Positions 1 through 6,758 are shown, counted from the stretch's first letter. The stretch: DNA of 12,502 nucleotides from an uncultured Collinsella sp. (GCA_900547855.1 URIK01000047.1:1-12502); one strand, 5' to 3'. The notes: generated by a model not told the origin, from the sequence alone. Numbers and translations are program-made.

Positions 1-49
1 ATCTACACTCGACTAGTCGTCGGCAGCGTCAGATGTGTATAAGAGACAG
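1..49 (+). other. Illumina P5/i5/Nextera read-1 adapter (not genomic)
   Basis: Bases 1-8 (atctacac) are the end of the P5 oligo, 9-16 (tcgactag) sit where the 8-base i5 index belongs, 17-30 (tcgtcggcagcgtc) are the Nextera read-1 primer part, and 31-49 (agatgtgtataagagacag) are the 19-bp Tn5 mosaic end. The order and spacing match the standard library construct exactly. From memory the index equals Nextera XT S513. Genomic sequence starts at base 50. Reading frames that enter this stretch give well-known contaminant peptides such as MCIRDS and LLYTSDAAD, so no gene should be called into it. Confidence 0.98.
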
Positions 50-552
50 TCCACGATCTGATCGACGCCATGCTGCCGTATCAGGACGAGAAGACCGGCA
101 TGTGGCACCAGGTCATCAACCTGCCCAATATCGCCCCCAACTACCTGGAGGAGTCGGGCAGCGCCATCTTTGCCAACGCCATCATGAAGGGCGTGCGTCT
201 GGGCGTGCTGGGCGAGCGTTACTACCAGTACGGCCGTCGCGCCTTCGACGGCATCTGCGAGACCTGCCTGTCCGAGTATGACGGGCAGCTGGCGCTCGAC
301 AACATCTGCCTGGTTGCGGGCCTGGGCAACACCGCGCACCGCGAGGGCACGTTTGATTACTACATGAGCGAGCCCGTGGTCAAAAATGATGCAAAGGGTG
401 TGGCGCCGCTGGTGCTTGCCTATATCGAGACCATGCATCACGACAAGCTGGCCGGTAAGCGCGATCCGCTCGCCCCCTCGGGCGTGTGCTCCATCGAGGA
501 CCCGTTTGGCGGATACACCCCGGGCATCAACGCTCATAAGGGATGTGAATAA
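50..552 (+). CDS. GH105-family unsaturated rhamnogalacturonyl/glucuronyl hydrolase, C-terminal part only
   Basis: The reading frame is open from the adapter junction (codons from 52: HDLIDAMLPYQDEKTGMW) to TAA at 550-552, leaving about 167 residues. Family members are usually about 350-400 residues, so the N-terminal half, including the expected catalytic Asp, is missing because the insert ends here. An internal ATG at 70 is not a true start. Recognisable GH105 elements of the alpha/alpha six-barrel are YQDEKTGMWHQV, NYLEESGSAIFANAIMKGVRLG, the VAGLGN segment, then REGTFDYYMSEPVVKNDAKGV near the end. The family hydrates the C4=C5 double bond of the unsaturated uronic acid that polysaccharide lyases leave at the non-reducing end, releasing 5-keto-4-deoxyuronate. 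No secretion signal can be judged. The next gene starts one base after the stop. The exact substrate (pectin or glycosaminoglycan fragments) cannot be read from this fragment; GH88 is the nearest alternative. Confidence 0.85.
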
Positions 553-553
553 C

Positions 554-1459
554 GTGGGGGCTATTACTCCGGGTGTGCGTTTGCACGACCTTCCGCAGGG
601 GACCGTCGAGGAACGCATCCGCATGGCGGGAGAGCTGGGCTTTTCGTGCATTCAGCTGCCGAGCAAGGTGCTCTACGCATCGATGGGGATCGATCGAGGC
701 GGCCTGACCCGCGAGCTTGCCGACCATTTGCGTGCGGTGCTCGACGAGGCGGGCGTTTCGGTCGCCGTGCTCGGCTGCTATAAGAATTTGGCGACGCCCG
801 ATCGCCAACAGCTCATGGATAACATTGCCGAGTACGAGGCATGCCTGAACTTTGCCCAGATGCTCGGCGGATGCCCGGTTGGCACCGAGACCGGTCGCCC
901 CAATGCGCAGAACCGCGTTGCTGACGACCGCATGACCGATGGGGCACTCGAAGCGTTTACAGACGGGCTTGCATGCGTCTGCGATCGGGCCGAGGCCGTG
1001 GGCGGGCAAATTTTGATCGAGCCCGGTTGGAACGAGACGGTTAATACTCCGGATCGCTGCCGTGAGGTGCTGGAGCGCGTCTCGAGCCCGTCGCTCGGCG
1101 TGATTTACGACCCGGTATCGCTGCTGCACCCCAGTGTCGTTGACGAAGCGCAGGAAATCACCGCGTGCATGCTCTACTTATGCGGCAGTAAGATCCGCGT
1201 GCTGCACGCCAAGGATTTTGAGGTCGTTGATAACGAGGACGAAGCCGGATGGTGCGACGGTACGGGTTCACGCCTGGTGTGCCACGGCGTGGGCGAGACG
1301 GGCCGCTATGACTTTGAGCCCGTGGTGGCCTGGGCTGCCGCCGCCTGTCCTGGGATTCCCTGCGTGGTCGAGAACAGCGTGCCGGCGACGGCGGCTGACT
1401 GCCTGGCGACACTCGAGCACATGTCCGCTCGCTGCGGGGCTTCGCATCGCGAGCTATAG
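554..1459 (+). CDS. Sugar phosphate isomerase/epimerase family protein (xylose isomerase-like TIM barrel)
   Basis: A 301-residue protein. I chose GTG at 554 because AAGGGA (538-543) lies ten bases upstream and the product then begins MGAITPGVRLHDLP, the usual N-terminus of this family; GTG at 545 is too close to that ribosome site. The start is one base after the stop of the hydrolase, so the two are probably translationally coupled. The fold is an AP-endonuclease-2/xylose isomerase-like TIM barrel. The usual metal-ligand positions are visible: E156 in LIEPGWNE, D186 in GVIYDPVS, H218 in VLHAKDFE and E273 in VVENS. VGTETG at about 109-114 is another typical strand end. Such proteins isomerise or epimerise free or phosphorylated sugars, and many gut homologues have no known substrate. 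The context suggests a role on a sugar released by the hydrolase, but this is inference; an oxo-sugar lyase or dehydratase role is also possible in this fold. Confidence 0.82.
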   Translation: MGAITPGVRLHDLPQGTVEERIRMAGELGFSCIQLPSKVLYASMGIDRGGLTRELADHLRAVLDEAGVSVAVLGCYKNLATPDRQQLMDNIAEYEACLNFAQMLGGCPVGTETGRPNAQNRVADDRMTDGALEAFTDGLACVCDRAEAVGGQILIEPGWNETVNTPDRCREVLERVSSPSLGVIYDPVSLLHPSVVDEAQEITACMLYLCGSKIRVLHAKDFEVVDNEDEAGWCDGTGSRLVCHGVGETGRYDFEPVVAWAAAACPGIPCVVENSVPATAADCLATLEHMSARCGASHREL

Positions 1460-1501
1460 CATTGGCTTTTGCCGTGTCGGCAGATTGAGATTACCTGCAT
1501 G

Positions 1502-1534
1502 GGGGCGGCGGTGAAGGGTCTTTATCGTCGCCCC
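1502..1534 (+). terminator. Hairpin between isomerase and GltD-like gene, possible attenuator or weak terminator
   Basis: ggggcggcg (1502-1510) pairs with cgtcgcccc (1526-1534) over nine pairs including one G-U, with a 15-base loop. No T-run follows, so strong intrinsic termination is unlikely. A smaller inverted repeat, tgccg-tgt-cggca, lies at 1470-1482. The 103-base gap between the genes otherwise holds only the ribosome site AAGGGGAG at 1551-1558. Confidence 0.3.
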
Positions 1535-1562
1535 ATTGGATTGCATTAAAAAGGGGAGTTGC

Positions 1563-2780
1563 GTGGCTATCCACATTGTCGAAGAGGCGAATCGTTGCCT
1601 AGGTTGTAAAAGGGCGTTCTGTCAGATTAAGGGCTGCCCGGTTCAGACGCCTATTCCGCAGGTCATCGGCCTGTTCAAACAGCGTCGTCTAGAAGAGGCG
1701 GGCGAGCTACTGTTCCAGAACAATCCCATGAGCGCGGTCTGCTCCATGGTGTGCAATCATTCGGGCCAGTGCGAGGGCGCTTGCATCCAGGGCCGCAAGG
1801 GCGCGCCGGTGCATTTCTCGAGCATCGAGAACTATATCTCCACGGCATATTTGGATCGTAAGGAGTGGAAGCCCGCACCGTCGTGCGGTAAACAGATTGC
1901 TGTGGTCGGTTCCGGTCCCGCTGGTATTACCGTGGCCATTAAGATGGCCCAGCTGGGCTGTGCCGTCACGGTATTTGAGCAGCGCCCCGAGATCGGCGGT
2001 GTGCTGGAGTACGGTATCCCCGAGTTCCGCCTGCCCCGTGCGCTCGTGCAAAAGTATCGCCACGTGATGTGCTCGCTCGGCGTGCGCGTGCGCCCCTCGA
2101 CCACCATCGGTGGCGCGCTGCATATCGACGACCTGCTGCGCGACGGCTACGATGCGGTCTTTGTTGGCACCGGTACCTGGCGAGCTCGCAAACTGGGTAT
2201 TCCCGGCGAGTCGCGCGGCAACGTGCTGTTTGGTATCGATTACCTGGTCGATCCTTCGAGCGTGGCGATCGGACAGAATGTGGCGGTCATCGGTGCCGGT
2301 AATGTGGCCATGGATGTGGCCCGCACGGCGCTGCGTTCGGGTGCTCGCAAGGTCACTGTGTATGCACGCTCGCGCCATATCTCGGCCATCGACGACGAGG
2401 TCGAGCTGACCGAGCTTGACGGTGCCGAGATTGTGTGCGGCAAGGCGATCTGTGCCATCGACGATAACGGTCCGGTGTTCGAGACGGCTATCTTTGACGA
2501 GGACAACAACGTGGTGGGCTACGAGGAGGAGCTCGACCATGCGTCTGCCGACACAGTTGTGATTGCAGCTTCGCAGGTGCCCAAAGACAAGCTTGTGCTT
2601 ACAACGGGCGGCCTAGAGACCGACCATCGTGGCCTGCTTTCGGTCGATGAGTGCGGCATGACCACCGTGCCTGGCGTCTTTGCCGCCGGCGACGTGGTTA
2701 ACGGCCCGCTCACCGTGGTTCATGCCGTGGCGGGCGCCAAGCTCGCCGTCGAAGGCATGACCAGCTACCTGGGCCTCTAA
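1563..2780 (+). CDS. GltD-like NAD(P)-dependent Fe-S/FAD oxidoreductase (stand-alone)
   Basis: A 405-residue protein. Start GTG at 1563 follows AAGGGGAG (1551-1558) by four bases and gives MAIHIVEEANRCLGC; an in-frame TTG at 1536 would add nine residues but has no ribosome site. The N-terminal Fe-S domain shows C12, C15, C20, C25 and C60, C64, C70, C74. This matches the Fer4_20-type domain of the glutamate synthase small subunit and dihydropyrimidine dehydrogenase. A first Rossmann motif VVGSGPAG (114-121) should bind FAD and a second VIGAGNVAMD (242-251) NAD(P)H. GVFAAGDVVNGP (371-382) is the typical FAD-binding C-terminal motif. No GltB-like large subunit is adjacent, so glutamate synthesis is not implied. 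It may pass electrons to a separate partner, as in NfnB-like or other GltD paralogues. The next gene is also a flavin/Fe-S enzyme but sits behind a hairpin and its own promoter. The family call is secure; the substrate is unknown. Confidence 0.87.
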   Translation: MAIHIVEEANRCLGCKRAFCQIKGCPVQTPIPQVIGLFKQRRLEEAGELLFQNNPMSAVCSMVCNHSGQCEGACIQGRKGAPVHFSSIENYISTAYLDRKEWKPAPSCGKQIAVVGSGPAGITVAIKMAQLGCAVTVFEQRPEIGGVLEYGIPEFRLPRALVQKYRHVMCSLGVRVRPSTTIGGALHIDDLLRDGYDAVFVGTGTWRARKLGIPGESRGNVLFGIDYLVDPSSVAIGQNVAVIGAGNVAMDVARTALRSGARKVTVYARSRHISAIDDEVELTELDGAEIVCGKAICAIDDNGPVFETAIFDEDNNVVGYEEELDHASADTVVIAASQVPKDKLVLTTGGLETDHRGLLSVDECGMTTVPGVFAAGDVVNGPLTVVHAVAGAKLAVEGMTSYLGL

Positions 2781-2796
2781 CTCCATCCCATCCATC

Positions 2797-2863
2797 AGTT
2801 GCGGTGAAATACGGACTGTTTTGCCTGTCAAAAGCCTCGGCTGCCCCGTATTTCACCGCAACT
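2797..2863 (+). repeat. 67-bp palindromic intergenic repeat, copy 1
   Basis: The ends are a perfect 18-bp inverted repeat: agttgcggtgaaatacgg (2797-2814) against ccgtatttcaccgcaact (2846-2863). The loop holds an inner inverted repeat ttttg/caaaa (2819-2823 and 2829-2833). A second copy of exactly the same length lies at 5711-5777 and matches at 53 of 67 positions, including 29 consecutive identical bases (2799-2827 with 5713-5741). I see no flanking target duplication. It behaves like a REP- or MITE-like element placed between genes. Confidence 0.85.
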
Positions 2864-2867
2864 TTTT
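2797..2867 (+). terminator. Intrinsic terminator formed by repeat copy 1
   Basis: On the plus strand the 18-bp stem of the repeat runs directly into ttttt (2863-2867). It lies 16 bases after the stop of the GltD-like gene and upstream of the next promoter. This is the expected position for terminating the first transcription unit. The 31-base loop is longer than usual, which lowers confidence. Confidence 0.5.
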
Positions 2868-2919
2868 GGGGTTGAGCAGAGGCTGGGGGAACGCGCACGG
2901 TCGGGTGCTGCGCGGTTGC

Positions 2920-2928
2920 TGGTACAAT
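2920..2928 (+). promoter_or_regulatory. Extended -10 promoter for the OYE-family gene
   Basis: tgg tacaat (2920-2928) matches the extended -10 form TGn-TATAAT at five of six hexamer bases. No good -35 is seen near 2900-2905. It predicts a start near 2935 and a leader of about 43 bases before the ATG at 2978. The ribosome site gaaagga (2964-2970) is within it. Confidence 0.5.
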
Positions 2929-2977
2929 AGGTACGTCAGCAACTGCCGCCGAGCGGCTCAAATGAAAGGAACCCTGT

Positions 2978-4927
2978 ATGGAGTCCTCCGCCTACCCGAT
3001 GCTCTTTAGTCCGATCAAGGTCGGTACGACCGAGGTCAAGAACCGCGTCTTTATGCCGCCGGTGTCCACCAACCTGGCCGATCATGGCTATGTGACCGAC
3101 GACTTGGTCGATCATTACCGTGCCCGCGCCAAGGGCGGCGTGGGCCTCATCATTACCGAGGTCGTGACGGTCGAGCCCACCTATACCTATCTGCCGGGTG
3201 ACATGTGCTGCTACGACGACACGTTTATCCCTGGCTGGGAAAAGCTCGCCGCCGCCGTGCATGAGTATGGCTGCAAGATCATGCCGCAGCTCTTTCACCC
3301 CGCCTACATGGCCTTTAACATTCCGGGCACGCCGCGCCTGATCGCTCCGTCCTTCGTGGGACCGTCCTATGCCCGCGAGGCACCGCGTCCTATCACGGTC
3401 GATGAGATTCACGAGCTCACGCATCAGTTTGGCGACGCTGCCGTGCGTATGCAGAAGGCTGGCGTCGATGGCGTCGAGGTCCATGCGGCGCACGCCCACG
3501 GCATGCTCGGCGGCTTTTTGACTCCGCTCTACAACAAGCGCACCGACGAGTACGGCGGCTCGCTCGACGCCCGTATGCGCTTCTTGCTCGAGGTCATCGC
3601 CGAGATTCGTGAGCGCTGCGGCAAGGACTTTATCATCGACGTCCGCATTTCGGGCGATGAGTACACCGATGGCGGTCTGACCCTCAACGACATGATCTAC
3701 GTCTCGCGTCGCCTGGAGAAGGCCGGCGTCGACATGATTCATGTGTCGGGCGGCACCACCATCAAGCGCGGCTCTGCGATTCCCGCCGCCGGCACGCAGC
3801 AGGCCTCGCACGCCGCCTGCTCGCGCGAGATCAAGAAGCACGTCAACATTCCCGTCGCCACCGTCGGACGTATCAACGAGGCCTGGATCGCCGAGGAGCT
3901 GATCGAGGACGGCGCTGCCGACATATGCATGATGGGCCGCGCCAATCTGTGCGATGCCGAGTTCTGCAACAAGGCCGCTGCCGGCAACGCCGACGAGATC
4001 CGTCCCTGCATTGGCTGCCTGCGCTGCCTGAACGGCATTATGTTCGGCAAGCGCATCTCCTGCACCGTTAACCCGGACGTGGAGCGCGACGAGGCTGGCT
4101 ACGAGCCTGCCGCCGAGGCCAAGAACGTACTGGTTGTGGGCGCTGGTCCTGCGGGCATGGAGGCAGCCTACATTGCCGCCAAGCGCGGCCACAACGTGGT
4201 GCTCGTTGACAAGCAGGATGAGCCGGGCGGCGAGATGCGCATCGCGGCCGTTCCGCCGGCAAAGCAGGAGCTCACCCGCGTGATCAAGTATCAGTATCGT
4301 CGCCTGGGCGAGGCGGGCGTGAAGTGCATATTTGGCACCGAACTTACTGCCGAGGACATTCAGTGCGACTACGCCGGCTACGAGGTCGTCCTGGCTTATG
4401 GCGCCGAGCCCATCGTCCCGGCCTTCATGCAGGGCTTTAAGCAGGTTATGACGGCTGACGACCTGCTGGGTGGCAAAGCTTTCCCGGGCAAGAAGATCGT
4501 CATCGTGGGCGGAGGCACCGTCGGTTGCGAGACGGCTGACTACCTGGCCCCGTTGGTCAACGACCTGTCGCCGGCCAACCGCGATGTCACCGTCATCGAG
4601 ATGACCAAGACGCTCGCCGCCAACGAGGGCGGTGCCGGTCGCGCGGTGCTCATCACGCGCATGCTCTCAAAGGGCGTCCACGTGCTGACCGAGGCCAAGG
4701 TGACCGAGATTACCGAGGATGCCATCAGCTACGAGAAGGACGGCGAGGTCCACACCATCGCCGATGCCGATACGCTGGTGCTTGCCATGGGCTATCGTCC
4801 CAATACCAAGCTGGCCGACGACCTTGCCGCTGCCGGCGTTGCCACCCACGTGCTGGGCGATGCCAACAAGTGCGGCAACATCCGCGACGCCATCGGCGAC
4901 GGCTACAAGATTGCCTGCGAGCTCTAG
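2978..4927 (+). CDS. Old Yellow Enzyme-family NADH:flavin oxidoreductase (FMN, 4Fe-4S, FAD; 2,4-dienoyl-CoA reductase type)
   Basis: A 649-residue protein with the full three-part build. Residues 1-340 form the FMN TIM barrel (start LFSPIKVGTTEVKNRVFMPP; HAAHAHG with H169, H172 and H174; then PLYNKRTDEYGGS at 183-195). The Fe-S site is C344, C347, C350 and C362. VVGAGPAGMEAA (386-397) binds FAD and VIVGGGTVGCETADYL (508-523) binds NAD(P)H. The C-x2-C-x2-C-x11-C spacing is close to that of trimethylamine dehydrogenase rather than the x2-x3-x11 of E. coli FadH. Family members reduce activated C=C bonds (enoates, dienoyl-CoA, bile-acid intermediates) or act as amine dehydrogenases. The start is supported by gaaagga upstream, an extended -10 promoter, and the typical N-terminus. 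It is monocistronic: the next gene is convergent. Its link to sugar-acid catabolism is by position only; the substrate is not predictable here. Confidence 0.9.
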   Translation: MESSAYPMLFSPIKVGTTEVKNRVFMPPVSTNLADHGYVTDDLVDHYRARAKGGVGLIITEVVTVEPTYTYLPGDMCCYDDTFIPGWEKLAAAVHEYGCKIMPQLFHPAYMAFNIPGTPRLIAPSFVGPSYAREAPRPITVDEIHELTHQFGDAAVRMQKAGVDGVEVHAAHAHGMLGGFLTPLYNKRTDEYGGSLDARMRFLLEVIAEIRERCGKDFIIDVRISGDEYTDGGLTLNDMIYVSRRLEKAGVDMIHVSGGTTIKRGSAIPAAGTQQASHAACSREIKKHVNIPVATVGRINEAWIAEELIEDGAADICMMGRANLCDAEFCNKAAAGNADEIRPCIGCLRCLNGIMFGKRISCTVNPDVERDEAGYEPAAEAKNVLVVGAGPAGMEAAYIAAKRGHNVVLVDKQDEPGGEMRIAAVPPAKQELTRVIKYQYRRLGEAGVKCIFGTELTAEDIQCDYAGYEVVLAYGAEPIVPAFMQGFKQVMTADDLLGGKAFPGKKIVIVGGGTVGCETADYLAPLVNDLSPANRDVTVIEMTKTLAANEGGAGRAVLITRMLSKGVHVLTEAKVTEITEDAISYEKDGEVHTIADADTLVLAMGYRPNTKLADDLAAAGVATHVLGDANKCGNIRDAIGDGYKIACEL

Positions 4928-4982
4928 TTAATCCCTTGGCGCATGGGGCCTGTCCCCGCGGCGTCAGTCGGTAGATAGCAAA

Positions 4983-5020
4983 AAGCGGCGGTCGCCCCGT
5001 ACGTGGGACGACCGCCGCTT
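4983..5020. terminator. Bidirectional intrinsic terminator between convergent genes
   Basis: aagcggcggtcg (4983-4994) and cgaccgccgctt (5009-5020) form a perfect 12-bp stem; the loop ccccgtacgtggga can pair further at ccc/ggg. On the minus strand the stem ends in a run of five T (complement of aaaaa at 4980-4984), which fits termination of the isomerase gene. On the plus strand the tail is weaker (cttgcgtt). It lies between two convergent stop codons. Confidence 0.85.
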
Positions 5021-5045
5021 GCGTTAGCTGCAATGAGTCGTGCGA

Positions 5046-5687
5046 TTAGAGCCCCAGGAGCTCCTTGACCTTGGCGATGATGGCCTCGTCGGTGGCGTTG
5101 GCAAAGAAGTACTCCTGGAAGTGCTCGCCGGCAAGTGCGCCCTTCACCAGGTCCTGATCGATCTCGCCCAGGACGTCGACGAGCGGACGCATGGTCACAG
5201 CGCGCACGCCGTCGAGGATCTTCTTGTTGCGCTGCTCGGGCTCAACGCGCTCGGCAGGATAGCCGTTGCCCGAACCAAAGCCAAAGAGCTTCTCGAAGGT
5301 GTACTCAAGATTGAGCTCCTGGCCCCAGCCGTTCTTGAGGGCGAAGGGCATGGCAACGGCGTTGCCATCGTTGACCTGGGCAAAGGTGTAGGCGTCGAGC
5401 GGGTCGGCAACGTGGCCGCACAGCACGCCGGGGAAGGAGTTACAGGCGAGCATGGCGCCCTCGCCGGTGCCGCAGCCGGTCACGACGTAGTCGGCAGCGC
5501 CGGAGTTCAGCAGCACGGCGGCAAGGATGCCGTTCTGCACGTAGGTGAGGGGCTTGGAATCGGCGTCGGCATACATGCCATAGTTAAAGACGGTGTGCCC
5601 CATGGGCTCGACAACCTTCTTAAGGGCAGCCTCGATCATAGGGTTCTTGGAGTTCTGAGAGTTTTCGTTGATCAGAGCGATCTTCAT
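5046..5687 (-). CDS. dhuI: RpiB/LacA/LacB-family isomerase, likely 4-deoxy-5-ketouronate isomerase (DhuI-like)
   Basis: A 213-residue protein starting MKIALINENSQNSKNP, with AAAGG about eleven bases before the ATG. The active-site motif GCGTGEG (71-77) places C72 where RpiB has its catalytic cysteine in CGTGIG. The HVADPLDA stretch (92-99) and NDGNAV (106-111) are also typical. It is longer than RpiB or LacA (about 150-170 residues), with a C-terminal extension from about residue 125. That longer form is the one found beside a KduD-like dehydrogenase in streptococcal hyaluronan clusters. There it was shown to convert the 4-deoxy-5-ketouronate from unsaturated glucuronate to the substrate of DhuD (Maruyama, Hashimoto and co-workers). 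The upstream gene here is exactly such a dehydrogenase, and a GH105 hydrolase lies nearby. A pentose-phosphate role is less likely in this context. The 140-base gap to dhuD holds repeat copy 2. Confidence 0.78.
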   Translation of the reverse strand: MKIALINENSQNSKNPMIEAALKKVVEPMGHTVFNYGMYADADSKPLTYVQNGILAAVLLNSGAADYVVTGCGTGEGAMLACNSFPGVLCGHVADPLDAYTFAQVNDGNAVAMPFALKNGWGQELNLEYTFEKLFGFGSGNGYPAERVEPEQRNKKILDGVRAVTMRPLVDVLGEIDQDLVKGALAGEHFQEYFFANATDEAIIAKVKELLGL

Positions 5688-5710
5688 TGCGAATTACCTT
5701 TCTATTTCTA

Positions 5711-5777
5711 ACTTGCGGTGAAATACGGACTGTTTTGCCTGATAGAAGCCAAAACCAATCCTTATCTCACCGCAACT
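5711..5777. repeat. 67-bp palindromic intergenic repeat, copy 2
   Basis: Same length as the copy at 2797-2863. Left part ttgcggtgaaatacggactg onward is identical over 29 bases (5713-5741); the right arm is partly degraded (tatctcaccgcaact against tatttcaccgcaact). The outer arms can still pair over 13 positions with one mismatch. It lies between the dhuD stop (5828) and the dhuI start (5687), inside a probable operon, where the hairpin could affect mRNA stability or relative expression of the two genes. Confidence 0.8.
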
Positions 5778-5827
5778 CAAATGAAAAACGAGTGGATGAA
5801 ACCTGATATGGGCAGTTGCGGCGACGC

Positions 5828-6637
5828 TTATTGAGGCTGCTTTCCAATGTATGCGAGGATTCCGCCGTCGACGTAGAGGATGTGGCCGTTGACGAAGTTC
5901 GACGCGTCGGAAGCCAAGAACACGGCGGGGCCCTTCAGATCCTCGGGCGTGCCCCAACGGGCGGCCGGCGTCTTGGCAATGATGAACTGGTCAAACGGGT
6001 GGCGGCTGCCGTCGGGCTGCGTCTCGCGCAGCGGTGCGGTCTGCGGCGTGGCGATGTAGCCGGGTCCAATGCCGTTGCACTGGATATTGGCCTCGCCAAA
6101 CTCCGAGCAGATGCTCTTGGTGAGCATCTTGAGTCCGCCCTTGGCCGCGGCATAGCCGGCGATGGTCTCGCGGCCCAGCTCGCTCATCATCGAGCAGATG
6201 TTGATGATCTTGCCGTGGCCCTTGGCGATCATGCCGGGCAGGCAGGCCTTGGACACGATAAACGGTGCGTTGAGGTCAATATCGACGACGCGGCGGAAGT
6301 CCTCGGCGCTCATGTCGAGCATCGGGGTACGCTGGATGACGCCGGCGTTGTTGACCAGGATGTCGGGCGTGGTGCCAAAGTCGGCCTCGATCTTGGCGAT
6401 GAGCTCGGCGACGACAGTCTCGTCGGTGACGTCTGCCACGTAACCATGAGCCTCAAAGCCCAGCTCACGGTAGTGCTTCTCGGCTTCGGCGACTTTGTCG
6501 GCGTGACGGGCGTTAAAGGCGATCTTGGCGCCGGCCTCTCCGAGCGCCTCGGCAATGGCCATGCCAATGCCGTAGGTGGCGCCGGTCACCAGTGCGACCT
6601 TGCCGTCCAGACGGAAGCTGTCCATAAGATCAGACAT
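5828..6637 (-). CDS. dhuD: KduD/DhuD-like SDR dehydrogenase (often named gluconate 5-dehydrogenase)
   Basis: A 269-residue short-chain dehydrogenase. The ATG at 6637-6635 is chosen because AAAGGA lies five bases upstream; an ATG nine codons earlier (6664) has no ribosome site. Motifs in order: TGATYGIG (18-25, cofactor), NNAG (96-99), S149 in NICSMM, and Y162-x3-K166 in GYAAAKGGL, giving an intact catalytic triad. CNGIGPGYIATPQT (187-200) and the C-terminal DGGILAYIGKQP (257-268) are characteristic of the KduD/gluconate 5-dehydrogenase group. In streptococcal glycosaminoglycan clusters a close type paired with an RpiB-like isomerase was shown to reduce the isomerised deoxyketouronate to 2-keto-3-deoxygluconate. 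The same pairing is seen here, with the isomerase 140 bases downstream. Gluconate 5-dehydrogenase activity is the main alternative. It probably has its own promoter, because a terminator follows the regulator gene upstream. Confidence 0.82.
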   Translation of the reverse strand: MSDLMDSFRLDGKVALVTGATYGIGMAIAEALGEAGAKIAFNARHADKVAEAEKHYRELGFEAHGYVADVTDETVVAELIAKIEADFGTTPDILVNNAGVIQRTPMLDMSAEDFRRVVDIDLNAPFIVSKACLPGMIAKGHGKIINICSMMSELGRETIAGYAAAKGGLKMLTKSICSEFGEANIQCNGIGPGYIATPQTAPLRETQPDGSRHPFDQFIIAKTPAARWGTPEDLKGPAVFLASDASNFVNGHILYVDGGILAYIGKQPQ

Positions 6638-6653
6638 AGCGATCCTTTCAAAA

Positions 6654-6665
6654 GAAACGTTCATC
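6654..6665. promoter_or_regulatory. Possible LacI-type operator close to the dhuD start
   Basis: gaaacgttcatc (6654-6665; gatgaacgtttc on the dhuD strand) shares the core aacgttca with the perfect palindrome at 6743-6754. It lies about 16 bases before the start codon and touches an AT-rich tatata (6664-6669) that could be a -10, a position suited to repression. Confidence 0.35.
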
Positions 6666-6694
6666 TATATAAGTCTTGCTTTTCATACAAGGTC

Positions 6695-6700
6695 AGTATA
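6695..6700 (-). promoter_or_regulatory. Possible -10 element for dhuD
   Basis: On the minus strand this reads TATACT. No good -35 stands 16-18 bases upstream, and a second AT-rich candidate (tatata, 6664-6669) lies nearer the gene, so the exact promoter is uncertain. Confidence 0.3.
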
Positions 6701-6742
6701 GGTGAAGCGGCGTAATAGCCACCCCTTATTCCCTAAAATCAG

Positions 6743-6754
6743 GTGAACGTTCAC
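6743..6754. promoter_or_regulatory. Perfect 12-bp palindrome gtgaacgttcac, LacI-type operator candidate
   Basis: The sequence is its own reverse complement with a central CG, the usual build of LacI/GalR-family operators. It lies between the terminator of the gntR gene and the dhuD start. A partial second copy is at 6654-6665. No LacI-family gene is in the window, so the regulator would be encoded elsewhere. Confidence 0.5.
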
Positions 6755-6758
6755 TTTT

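Noticed and set aside
31..49. Tn5 mosaic end as a possible biological transposon end
   Set aside because: It is joined to Illumina primer sequence and an index, so it is library adapter, not a resident transposon.
13..651. Long minus-strand open frame of 212 codons
   Set aside because: It runs antisense to the hydrolase and ends inside the adapter with a contaminant peptide; no protein features.
1563..2780. Assignment as glutamate synthase small subunit
   Set aside because: No large subunit gene is adjacent, and stand-alone GltD-like proteins have other roles.
2936..4192. Minus-strand open frame of 418 codons opposite the OYE gene
   Set aside because: An antisense shadow caused by GC-rich codon bias; composition is rich in Gly/His/Asp/Val with no family motifs, and the plus frame is a clear enzyme.
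5816..6715. Plus-strand open frame of 299 codons opposite dhuD
   Set aside because: Antisense to an SDR gene with intact catalytic motifs; low-complexity composition.
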